DNA of 5,725 bases, from positions 1 to 5,725 of the forward strand of contig CAMNHT010000097.1 in the NCBI GenBank assembly GCA_946539625.1. The letters run 5' to 3'. Below the pieces are notes generated by a model. It had not been told where the DNA came from, did no database searches, and saw only the letters and a list, made by a program, of their open reading frames with translations. Of the stretch, positions 1 through 5,725 are shown piece by piece (the first letter of the stretch is position 1; every line of letters begins with the position of its first letter). Made by a program: the position numbers and the translations under genes. Origin of the DNA: an uncultured Clostridia bacterium (GTDB lineage: Bacteria; Bacillota_A; Clostridia; Christensenellales; CAG-138).

Positions 1-465
1 AAGCTTGCCGAAACCGAGGTCGAAGCGCGTGAAAAACTCGAATCCGCGCTGCATTCCGGTGCGGGACTTGCGAAGCTTCGTCAGATGATCGCGGCGGAGG
101 GCGGCGACGCGTCGTATATCGACCTTGATCGGATCGACGAGCTTTGCAAGGTTCAAACGATCCTGAATGTGTATCCGAAGCGCGCGGGCTATATCTCTTC
201 CATGAACGCAGAACGGATCGGAACCGCGGCACAGATCCTCGGTGCGGGACGCGCCACAAAAGAGGAACGCATCGACCCGGCGGTCGGGCTCGTCATGAAG
301 AAGCGCCTCGGCGATTTTATCCGTGCAGATGAACCGCTGTGCGTGATGTACGTCAACGACGAAAGCAAGGTCAACGCCGCGCTTGAAATGTTCCACAGTG
401 CGTTCACATATTCCGACGCAAAGCCGGAATACCGCCCGATGGTGTACGACGTGGTTCGCGCCTGA
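1..465 (+). CDS. pdp: Pyrimidine-nucleoside (thymidine) phosphorylase, C-terminal part; 5' end outside window
   Basis: The frame is open from base 1 and ends at TGA 463-465, giving the last 154 residues of a protein normally about 430-440 long. These enzymes cleave pyrimidine nucleosides (thymidine, uridine, deoxyuridine) with phosphate, giving free base and (deoxy)ribose-1-phosphate in cytoplasmic salvage. The fragment starts in the end of the central alpha/beta domain (AETEVEAREKLESALHSG, then LRQMIAAEGGD, typical of the family). It continues into the C-terminal PYNP_C domain: GYISSMNAERIGTAAQILGA, then DPAVGLVMKKRLGDFI and DEPLCVMYVND. The glycosyl and phosphate binding sites of the N-terminal part are not visible, so substrate preference (thymidine-only DeoA or broader Pdp) cannot be read; the symbol is the more likely choice for a Firmicute. 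A start at 85 would leave out clear family sequence, so the gene is truncated by the window and not by mutation. A 76-base gap with a stem-loop separates it from polA. Confidence 0.9.
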   Translation, partial: KLAETEVEAREKLESALHSGAGLAKLRQMIAAEGGDASYIDLDRIDELCKVQTILNVYPKRAGYISSMNAERIGTAAQILGAGRATKEERIDPAVGLVMKKRLGDFIRADEPLCVMYVNDESKVNAALEMFHSAFTYSDAKPEYRPMVYDVVRA

Positions 466-495
466 ACCGAACACATAACCGAAAATCATGACTTG

Positions 496-525
496 AACGG
501 CGCACCCGTATGAGGGCGTGCCGTT
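496..525 (+). terminator. Stem-loop between pdp and polA; possible weak terminator or attenuator
   Basis: The left arm 496-507 (AACGGCGCACCC) pairs with the right arm 514-525 (GGGCGTGCCGTT) around a 6-base loop (GTATGA). That is 12 positions with one G-U wobble and one A-C mismatch. It lies 30 bases after the pdp stop. The T run after it is only three bases (524-526) and is followed by CGGG, so it is a poor intrinsic terminator by the usual rule. The stem ends 5 bases before the polA ribosome binding site, so it could also act as an attenuator, an RNA-processing or stability element, or do nothing. Function is inferred. Confidence 0.45.
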
Positions 526-530
526 TCGGG

Positions 531-537
531 AAAGGGG
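531..537 (+). promoter_or_regulatory. Ribosome binding site deciding the polA start
   Basis: AAAGGGG at 531-537 sits 4 bases before the ATG at 542. It supports that ATG over the in-frame GTG at 518, which lies inside the right arm of the stem-loop at 496-525, has no purine-rich site at a suitable distance, and would add eight residues before the conserved LLLAIDGNSL start of the family. Confidence 0.7.
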
Positions 538-541
538 AACA

Positions 542-3100
542 ATGGACCGACTGCTTTTGGCAATCGACGGAAACAGCCTGCTGTTTCAGGCATACCACGC
601 ATTTTTCAAAGCAAATCTCACTACGCGCGACGGCTTTCCGACCGGCGCGCTGAAAGGTTTTTTCACAAAGCTTCTTGAGCTCCTGAAGCAGGAACCCTCG
701 CATGTTCTCGTCGCATTCGATGTGCATCAGCCGACGTTCCGGCATGAACGATATGCGGATTATAAACTCGGCCGCAAGCCTGCCGACGAGGACCTCAAAA
801 AACAGATGCCGGTCGTTCGCGAGCTTTTGAGAAGCATGGGTATCGCGGTCATCGAATGCCCGCGTTATGAAGGCGACGATATTCTCGGAACGTTTGCGCG
901 CCGGGCAGAAGCCGAAGGGATGGATACGCTGATCGCGACAGGCGATCGCGATTCGTTTCAGCTGATCACGAAACGCACAAAAGTGTATTATACGAAAGAC
1001 AACTCGATTGTCGACGAAGCAGCGCTGCAGGAGAAATACGGGCTGACACCGGATCGCATGCGCGATCTCAAGGCACTGATGGGCGACAGCTCCGACCATA
1101 TTCCGGGCGTATCCGGCGTGGGAGAAAAGACTGCGCTGAAACTGCTCACCGAATACGGTGATCTGGAAGGCGTTCTTTCACATGCTTCCGAAATCAAAGG
1201 CAAGCTCGGCGAACGCCTTGTAAACGAAGCCGAAAACGCGCGATTCTCCTATTGGCTCGGCACGATCGCAACGGACGCACCGGTCGCGGAAACACTGAAC
1301 GACTGTGCGTTTTCCTTTGAAAAGACCGGCAGCGCAAAACAGCGCTTCTACGATCTGGAGTTGAACAGCATAGCGGAGAAGCTGCCGGGCGAAGAGACAC
1401 CGAAACAACAGGATGACGCGATCCCTGCTGTCGAAACTGTTGCGATCACCGACGCGGAGGGAATGCAGACGGCGCTCGATGCGCTGGCTTCCTGTGAAGC
1501 GGTCGCGGTGACGGCGTTCCCGTCGCTTTCGTTTGCCGGTTCACCTGAGAAGGCATATGTTCTGACGGCCGGCGAAACGCTGTTTGACGCCTGCATGGAT
1601 GAGGATGAAGCGTATCGCATGCTCGGAGCGTTTCTTTATGCCCATCAAAAACCGGTGCTTGCGTTCGACGCAAAAACGATTTTTCACCGCTGCGGCTTTG
1701 ATGCGGAAGCGTTGCCGAAGCTTCGGTTCGACGCGATGCTTTCGGACTATCTTCTGCAAAGCAACCGTCCGGTCGAAAGCTATGAAGCGCTTTGCCGCGC
1801 ATGGCTGAAAACCGAAAAAGCAAGCGCCGCTTACCTGTTCACGCTGTATCCGCGCATGTCGCATGCGATCGAGGAGAACGGTCTGGGCTCGCTGGAACGC
1901 GACGTGGAACTTCCGCTTCTTTCGGTGCTGTACGGCATGGAGAGAATCGGGTTTATGACCGACGAAGCCGTTCTGCATACGCTGCATTCCCGTTTTTCTG
2001 AGACCGCTTCGACGCTGGAAGCACGGATCTATGAACAGGCGGGGGAACGGTTCAACATTCTTTCCACCAAACAACTCGGAAGAATCCTGTTTGAAAAGCT
2101 CGGACTGCCGTCCGGGAAAAAGACCAAGACGGGCTTTTCGACCGACGCGGATACCCTGGAAGCGATCGCGCCGCTGCATCCGATCGTAAACGATGTACTG
2201 CAGTATCGGTTCTTGATGAAACTTGACAGCACGTTCGTCGAGGGCCTGCTGAAGCAGCGCGATGCGAACGGACGGATCCATTCGCGCTTCATGCAGTGCG
2301 TCACGGCGACCGGACGCATTTCCAGCACGGAGCCGAACCTGCAGAACATTCCTGTTCGCACGCCGGAGGGCAGAGAGATCCGCAAGGCGTTCATTCCGAG
2401 CGAAGGGAATGTGCTCGTCGGCGCGGACTATTCGCAGATCGAACTTCGGCTGCTGGCGCACATCAGCGGCGACGAGGGCTTTATTGCGGCGTTCAACAAC
2501 GGAGAAGACATTCATGCCCGCACGGCGGCAGAAGTCTTTCATGTTCCGCTTGCGTCCGTTACCGGCGAACAGCGCAGCGCGGCGAAAGCGGTCAATTTCG
2601 GCATCGTCTACGGCATTTCGGATTTCGGACTTGCAAGAAACTTAGGCATTGCCGTCCCGACCGCCGCGGGCTATATCCGCCGGTATTTCGAACGCTATCC
2701 GAAGGTGCAGGCGTATCTGAAGGAGAGCGTTGCCCGCGCCAAGGAACGAGGCTATGCGGAAACGCTGTTTGAACGCAGACGCCCGCTGCCGGAGCTTTCC
2801 GCAAGCAATTACAACGTCCGGCAGTTCGGCGAGCGTGTCGCGATGAACATGCCGATTCAGGGCACGGCGGCGGACATCATCAAAATCGCAATGGTACGGG
2901 TCGACCGCGCGCTGAAAGAAGGCGGTTTCAAAGCGCGTCTCGTGCTGCAGATCCACGACGAGCTGATCGTCGACTGCCCGCGCGGCGAGGCGGACGACGT
3001 GATGAAGCTGATGCAGGACGCCATGGAAGGCGTCGCGTCGCTGAAGGTCCGGCTCGTTGCCGAAGCAAAATGCGGAGAAAGCTGGTACGAAACGAAATGA
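542..3100 (+). CDS. polA: DNA polymerase I with 5' nuclease and apparently inactive 3'-5' proofreading domain
   Basis: The product is 852 residues and fills gaps and removes RNA primers in repair and lagging-strand synthesis. The 5' nuclease domain (about 1-290) keeps its acidic metal ligands: D9 in AIDGNS, D60 in VAFD, E110/D112/D113 in YEGDD, D135/D137 in GDRD, and D182/D185 in the helix-hairpin-helix region (GDSSDHIPGVSGVGEKTA). A linker and a 3'-5' exonuclease-like domain follow (about 300-460), but its first motif reads AVAVTAF where proofreading enzymes have D-x-E, so proofreading is probably lost, as in Bacillus and Geobacillus PolA. The polymerase domain is complete: TATGRISSTEPNLQNIP; motif A with D629 and E634 (GADYSQIELR); motif B with K682, F686, Y690 (KAVNFGIVYG); motif C with D806/E807 (QIHDELIVD). 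Every one of these lies exactly 76 positions before its E. coli counterpart (D705, E710, K758, F762, Y766, D882, E883). F686 at the 762 position predicts discrimination against dideoxynucleotides. The stop overlaps coaE. Confidence 0.97.
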   Translation: MDRLLLAIDGNSLLFQAYHAFFKANLTTRDGFPTGALKGFFTKLLELLKQEPSHVLVAFDVHQPTFRHERYADYKLGRKPADEDLKKQMPVVRELLRSMGIAVIECPRYEGDDILGTFARRAEAEGMDTLIATGDRDSFQLITKRTKVYYTKDNSIVDEAALQEKYGLTPDRMRDLKALMGDSSDHIPGVSGVGEKTALKLLTEYGDLEGVLSHASEIKGKLGERLVNEAENARFSYWLGTIATDAPVAETLNDCAFSFEKTGSAKQRFYDLELNSIAEKLPGEETPKQQDDAIPAVETVAITDAEGMQTALDALASCEAVAVTAFPSLSFAGSPEKAYVLTAGETLFDACMDEDEAYRMLGAFLYAHQKPVLAFDAKTIFHRCGFDAEALPKLRFDAMLSDYLLQSNRPVESYEALCRAWLKTEKASAAYLFTLYPRMSHAIEENGLGSLERDVELPLLSVLYGMERIGFMTDEAVLHTLHSRFSETASTLEARIYEQAGERFNILSTKQLGRILFEKLGLPSGKKTKTGFSTDADTLEAIAPLHPIVNDVLQYRFLMKLDSTFVEGLLKQRDANGRIHSRFMQCVTATGRISSTEPNLQNIPVRTPEGREIRKAFIPSEGNVLVGADYSQIELRLLAHISGDEGFIAAFNNGEDIHARTAAEVFHVPLASVTGEQRSAAKAVNFGIVYGISDFGLARNLGIAVPTAAGYIRRYFERYPKVQAYLKESVARAKERGYAETLFERRRPLPELSASNYNVRQFGERVAMNMPIQGTAADIIKIAMVRVDRALKEGGFKARLVLQIHDELIVDCPRGEADDVMKLMQDAMEGVASLKVRLVAEAKCGESWYETK

Positions 3101-3693
3101 CGCGCGTTATCGGCATCACGGGAGGCATCGGCTCCGGCAAAAGTACGCTCGCGCTTTGCTTTTCCGCCCATCATATACCGGTGATCGACGCGGACGAGAT
3201 CTCGCGGTTCGCGCTGACGCCGGCGTCCGAATGCTTTCCGGACGTGGTCGCGCTGTTCGGATCGGAAGCAATGAAACCGGACGGAACTTTGGATCGCGTA
3301 TATATCGCGTCCGAGGTCTTTTCGGACAGCACCAAAAGGGAAGCGCTGAACGCGATCGTACATCCGTTCGTCATACGCGAAATGCTGCGCCGCACCGAGG
3401 CGTCCGGAGCGCCGATCGCGGTATGGGATGTTCCGCTTTTGTTTGAAAGCGGCGTCGACGCGTTCTGCGCCTGCACGGTTGCCGTTTTATGCGGTGAGGA
3501 GATTCGCATTGCCCGCGCTGCACAGCGGGACGGTGCGGACAGAGAATCCATCCGTGCGCGCATCCGGGCACAGATCCCGGATGATACACGCGAGAAGCTT
3601 GCGACCTATACGATCCGAAACGAGGGAACGATCGCCGATTTCCGTGAAGAGGCGGACGTGCTGATCGAACAAATACGGGAGGAACTGCAATGA
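3097..3693 (+). CDS. coaE: Dephospho-CoA kinase
   Basis: The 198-residue cytoplasmic enzyme phosphorylates the 3' hydroxyl of dephospho-CoA with ATP, the last step of coenzyme A synthesis. The length is normal for the family (about 200). A P-loop at residues 6-17 (GITGGIGSGKST) binds ATP. The substrate-binding acidic pair D31-A-D33 follows (VIDADE), then VHP at 88-90, and the family signature WDVPLLFESG at 110-119. The lid region (RIARAAQRDG) carries R140 and R144. The C-terminal part (RIRAQIPDDTREKLA, then IRNEGT) matches the usual Q-x-x-x-x-x-K pattern and the closing N-x-G segment. I chose the ATG at 3097, which overlaps the polA stop as ATGA, because the P-loop then sits at its usual distance from the N-terminus. 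The upstream ATG at 3070 would add nine atypical basic residues. No ribosome binding site lies at a useful distance from 3097 (nearest GGAG at 3074-3077), so expression probably relies on coupling to polA. Confidence 0.96.
   Translation: MTRVIGITGGIGSGKSTLALCFSAHHIPVIDADEISRFALTPASECFPDVVALFGSEAMKPDGTLDRVYIASEVFSDSTKREALNAIVHPFVIREMLRRTEASGAPIAVWDVPLLFESGVDAFCACTVAVLCGEEIRIARAAQRDGADRESIRARIRAQIPDDTREKLATYTIRNEGTIADFREEADVLIEQIREELQ
3677..3683 (+). promoter_or_regulatory. Ribosome binding site for the lytic transglycosylase gene, within the coaE end
   Basis: GGGAGGA at 3677-3683 lies 6 bases before the ATG at 3690, inside the last codons of coaE. It favours this start over the in-frame ATG at 3720, which has no comparable site. 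Confidence 0.8.
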
Positions 3694-4313
3694 GCGAAGC
3701 TGCCGCGGAAGATCCGCGCATGAGTAAAAAACAAAAGACGACGCTGATCGTTCTCGCCATGGTCATGGCGTGCCTGATCCTGACGTCTCTGATCGTATTC
3801 TGGTTATTGCCGCGAATCATGCGTGAAAGATTTCAGCTGAAATATGTTGACCTGATCCAAAAATACAGCGAGGAATATGATCTTGAACCTTCCTTTGTCG
3901 CCGGTGTGATCTGCATCGAAAGTAAATTTCGCGAGGACGCAGTCAGCAGGGCAGGCGCAAGAGGGCTGATGCAGATCATGCCTTCCACGGGCGAGGAGAT
4001 TGCCGAAGCGCTCGGCATAGCGTTTCACGCGGAGGATCTGTTCGATCCGGAAACGTCGATTCGCTTCGGCTGTTATTATCTTCGGCAGCAGTTGGATCGG
4101 TTCGATCAGAATCCTGCCGTTGCACTGGCGGCATACAACGCCGGACCGAACAAAGCCGCATTGTGGCTTTCCGAATACGGACTTGACAGCAAGGGGCGGA
4201 TCGCTTATATTCCTTATGAAGAAACGAAAAACTATGTAAACCGCGTGCTGCAGGCGCAGGAAAATTACGAGAACCTTTATCCGGATGCACTCGCAGGAAA
4301 AACGGAGGAATAA
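3690..4313 (+). CDS. Membrane-anchored lytic murein transglycosylase (SLT fold)
   Basis: The protein is 207 residues. A short charged N-terminus is followed by one hydrophobic helix at about 18-40 (TTLIVLAMVMACLILTSLIV), with no lipobox or clear signal-peptidase site. It is therefore probably anchored in the cytoplasmic membrane with its enzyme domain outside. The domain (about 50-195) has the family 1 transglycosylase motifs: catalytic E77 in CIESKF, RAGARGLMQIMPSTG at 87-101, ALAAYNAGP at 145-153, and the closing ETKNYVNRV at 178-186. Such enzymes cut the MurNAc-GlcNAc bond of peptidoglycan, giving 1,6-anhydro ends, during wall remodelling. The start overlaps coaE by ATGA, and lspA begins one base after its TAA stop. 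An SLT gene next to coaE is a common arrangement in Clostridia (from memory). The biological role (growth, sporulation, or making room for an envelope complex) cannot be told. A start at 3720 would give 197 residues and keep the helix. Confidence 0.92.
   Translation: MSEAAAEDPRMSKKQKTTLIVLAMVMACLILTSLIVFWLLPRIMRERFQLKYVDLIQKYSEEYDLEPSFVAGVICIESKFREDAVSRAGARGLMQIMPSTGEEIAEALGIAFHAEDLFDPETSIRFGCYYLRQQLDRFDQNPAVALAAYNAGPNKAALWLSEYGLDSKGRIAYIPYEETKNYVNRVLQAQENYENLYPDALAGKTEE
4304..4308 (+). promoter_or_regulatory. Ribosome binding site for lspA
   Basis: GGAGG at 4304-4308 is 5 bases before the ATG at 4314 and lies in the last codons of the transglycosylase gene. With the adjoining TAA-ATG junction it fixes the lspA start. 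Confidence 0.8.
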
Positions 4314-5054
4314 ATGCTGATTTTTTGGGTGGCTTTCGCCGTACTGGCGTTGGATCAGATCTCAAAATACTGGATCGTCTCGTCGCATGTCGTCGGAACG
4401 CTCGGCTATGACGGCTCTCTGTACGATCTCGCCGCGCTGCGCTCGTTTCTTTCACAGGGCGCAATCATGCAGAAAAATGCGATCCCGCAGGACGGCAGGT
4501 TCATCGTCCTGAGCTTTACGCCGAACGATGCCGCGCTTTGGGGGCTTGGCAGCGGGAATCCCTGGGCATCCCGGCTGCTGCTTGCGCTGACGGCAGTATT
4601 TGTCTTTTTGCTGCTGTTTTTCACGATCCGTTCGGGAAAGAAAATGCCGAAGCTCTCCCGCATGATTGCGGGGCTGCTGATCGGCGGCTCGATCGGAAAT
4701 CTGTACGACCGGATCGTATTCGGCTATGTTCGGGACATGATCTGCACGAGATTCATTGATTTCCCGATTTTCAATATTGCCGATTCCGCGATTTGCATTG
4801 CCATCGCGCTGCTCGTTTTTGAAGCGTTCTTTCAGAAATTCGGTCTCTTTGAATGCTTTGAGGATGAATACCGGCATTTGTTCCGGCTGCCGACGCGAGA
4901 GGAAGCCGCAAAAGCCGCGAAGGAACGCAAAAAGAACAAGCTTTCGCGCTTTGAAGAATTGATTCCGGAGGACGAAAAAGAGGAAACTGCGGAGGAATCG
5001 CATGACGACGGAAACGATCCTGCTGATCGCGGAGACGGAAGCGCCGCGGATTGA
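4314..5054 (+). CDS. lspA: Signal peptidase II (prolipoprotein signal peptidase) with extended C-terminal tail
   Basis: The protein is 246 residues against a usual length of about 150-170. It is the membrane aspartyl protease that removes the signal peptide from lipid-modified prolipoproteins. Helix 1 (about 2-22) holds the family motif DQISK at 14-18. Further hydrophobic segments lie at about 86-105, 114-130 and 153-175, the four-helix plan of LspA. Both catalytic motifs are present: GNLYDR with D132, then VRDMI, and FNIADSA with D157. The region corresponding to the conserved N-x-G-A-A-F-G reads NDAALWG (N71), about 17 residues further from the N-terminus than in E. coli, so the first periplasmic loop is enlarged. 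Residues 177-246 form a strongly charged tail: a basic stretch (AAKAAKERKKNK) then an acidic one (PEDEKEETAEESHDDGNDP), with no known domain and probably cytoplasmic. The last 18 codons overlap rluD. Family assignment is firm; activity of this variant is inferred from the intact aspartates. Confidence 0.9.
   Translation: MLIFWVAFAVLALDQISKYWIVSSHVVGTLGYDGSLYDLAALRSFLSQGAIMQKNAIPQDGRFIVLSFTPNDAALWGLGSGNPWASRLLLALTAVFVFLLLFFTIRSGKKMPKLSRMIAGLLIGGSIGNLYDRIVFGYVRDMICTRFIDFPIFNIADSAICIAIALLVFEAFFQKFGLFECFEDEYRHLFRLPTREEAAKAAKERKKNKLSRFEELIPEDEKEETAEESHDDGNDPADRGDGSAAD
4991..4996 (+). promoter_or_regulatory. Ribosome binding site for rluD inside lspA
   Basis: GGAGGA at 4991-4996 stands 6 bases (from the GGAGG core) before the ATG at 5002. 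It lies in codons for the acidic lspA tail (Glu-Glu), and it fixes the rluD start within lspA. Confidence 0.8.
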
Positions 5055-5725
5055 CGCATATTTGGCGGCAAATTCCGAATTCAGCAGGTCAAAACTGCAA
5101 AAACTGATCAAGGACGGCGCGGTCGAGCAGAATGGAAAGCCGTGCAAGGCGAACAGCGAGGTCAAAACCGGCGATGTCATCCGTCTGCGCGTTCCCGAAC
5201 AGAACGACGAATCGCTTCCGGAGCCGGAAAACATTCCGCTGGACGTTGTCTATGAGGACGCGGATCTTGCGGTGATCAACAAACCGAAGGGCATGGTCGT
5301 GCATCCCGCGCCCGGCAACCCGTCCGGTACGCTCGTCAACGCACTCTTATATCGGTTTCAATCGCTTTCCGGAACGGGAGGGGAAACGAGACCCGGGATC
5401 GTGCACCGCATTGACCGTCTGACCAGCGGACTTCTGGTCGTCGCCAAAAATGACGCGGCACACGAAGCGCTTGCAAAACAGTTTGCGCTGCATACAGCAC
5501 ATCGGGAATACATGTGTATTGTCCACGGCAATCTCAAAGAGGACAGCGGAACCGTCGACGCGCCGATCGGACGGCATAAGACGGATCGCAAGAGAATGGC
5601 CGTTACGGAAGACGGCCGCAGAGCCGTGACACATTGGCGCGTGCTGCAGCGCTTCGGCACGGAAACGCTTCTGGACGTCGCGCTGGAAACGGGACGCACG
5701 CATCAGATCCGCGTGCATATGGCGT
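5002..5725 (+). CDS. rluD: RluD/RluA-family 23S rRNA pseudouridine synthase, 3' end outside window
   Basis: Translating from ATG 5002 gives 241 residues without a stop up to the window edge; the family is usually about 300-325, so roughly the last quarter is missing. The enzyme converts chosen uridines to pseudouridine in RNA, for RluD in helix 69 of 23S rRNA. An S4-type RNA-binding domain comes first (about 16-62: RIDAYLAANSEFSRSKLQKL, then IKDGAVEQNGK and VKTGDVIRL). The catalytic domain starts near 80 with VVYEDADLAVINKPKGMVVHP. The active-site motif is GIVHRIDRLTSGLLVVAK with catalytic D138 (D139 in E. coli RluD). REYMCIVHG, APIGRHKTDRKRM and the RNA-binding RTHQIRVH at 232-239 follow. 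The motif has RLT where RluD usually has KDT; this position varies between RluA subfamilies. Exact target uridines are inferred from family position and from the lspA neighbour, as in B. subtilis lspA-ylyB. Confidence 0.94.
   Translation, partial: MTTETILLIAETEAPRIDAYLAANSEFSRSKLQKLIKDGAVEQNGKPCKANSEVKTGDVIRLRVPEQNDESLPEPENIPLDVVYEDADLAVINKPKGMVVHPAPGNPSGTLVNALLYRFQSLSGTGGETRPGIVHRIDRLTSGLLVVAKNDAAHEALAKQFALHTAHREYMCIVHGNLKEDSGTVDAPIGRHKTDRKRMAVTEDGRRAVTHWRVLQRFGTETLLDVALETGRTHQIRVHMA

Noticed and set aside
1..6. Window begins exactly with a HindIII site (AAGCTT)
   Set aside because: The same hexamer occurs again nearby (about 74-79) and elsewhere, so it does not show a cloning boundary and has no biological meaning here.
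493..521. TTGAAC at 493-498 as a -35 box for a polA promoter
   Set aside because: No -10-like hexamer appears 16-18 bases downstream; that position is GC-rich stem sequence.
518..541. In-frame GTG at 518 as the polA start
   Set aside because: It sits in the right arm of the stem-loop, lacks a suitable ribosome binding site, and adds residues not seen in the family.
1541..2542. A 333-codon open frame on the minus strand opposite polA
   Set aside because: It lies wholly inside the well-supported polA gene, has no recognisable domain, and such antisense frames are expected opposite GC-rich coding sequence. The same applies to the minus-strand frame at 404-1099.
3703..3719. Small inverted repeat CGCGGA/TCCGCG near the transglycosylase start
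   Set aside because: A 6-bp stem inside coding sequence with no T run is likely by chance in DNA of this composition.
4452..5234. A 260-codon open frame on the minus strand across the lspA/rluD junction
   Set aside because: Its translation resembles no family I know and it opposes two genes with intact catalytic motifs, so it is a chance antisense frame.
5413..5430. Active-site loop of RluD with RLT in place of KDT as a possible inactive enzyme
   Set aside because: The catalytic Asp and the TSG that follow are intact, and these positions vary among active RluA-family enzymes.

Overview
This window is an ordinary, densely packed bacterial housekeeping region with every gene on the + strand. 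I see no mobile element, CRISPR array, rRNA or tRNA, and no exotic system. The probable source is a Clostridia-like Firmicute of moderately high GC content. The evidence for that is a PolA with a degenerate proofreading domain, strong GGAGG-type ribosome binding sites, a pyrimidine-nucleoside phosphorylase of the Pdp type, and an lspA-rluD pair like lspA-ylyB of Bacillus subtilis. The lineage call is an inference.

Layout: (1) bases 1-465 are the 3' third of a pyrimidine-nucleoside phosphorylase gene, cut by the window edge. (2) Bases 466-541 are the only real intergenic gap. It holds a 12-bp stem-loop and the polA ribosome binding site. (3) Bases 542-3100 are polA. (4) Bases 3097-3693 are coaE, overlapping polA by 4 bases (ATGA). 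(5) Bases 3690-4313 are a membrane-anchored SLT-fold lytic transglycosylase, again joined by ATGA. (6) Bases 4314-5054 are a signal peptidase II (lspA) that starts on the base after the previous stop and carries a long charged C-terminal tail. (7) From 5002 to the window end is an RluD-family pseudouridine synthase. It starts 53 bases inside the lspA tail, keeps an open frame, and is cut by the edge.

The five genes from polA to rluD look like one polycistronic, translationally coupled unit. They do not form a single pathway: DNA repair and replication, the last step of coenzyme A synthesis, cell-wall turnover, lipoprotein maturation and 23S rRNA modification. The arrangement looks like two commonly seen blocks, polA-coaE-transglycosylase and lspA-rluD, placed end to end. 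The points most worth checking are the missing proofreading ligands in PolA, the unusual LspA (long first loop, altered N-x-G-A-A-F-type motif, about 70-residue charged tail), the 53-base lspA/rluD overlap, and the stem-loop before polA.
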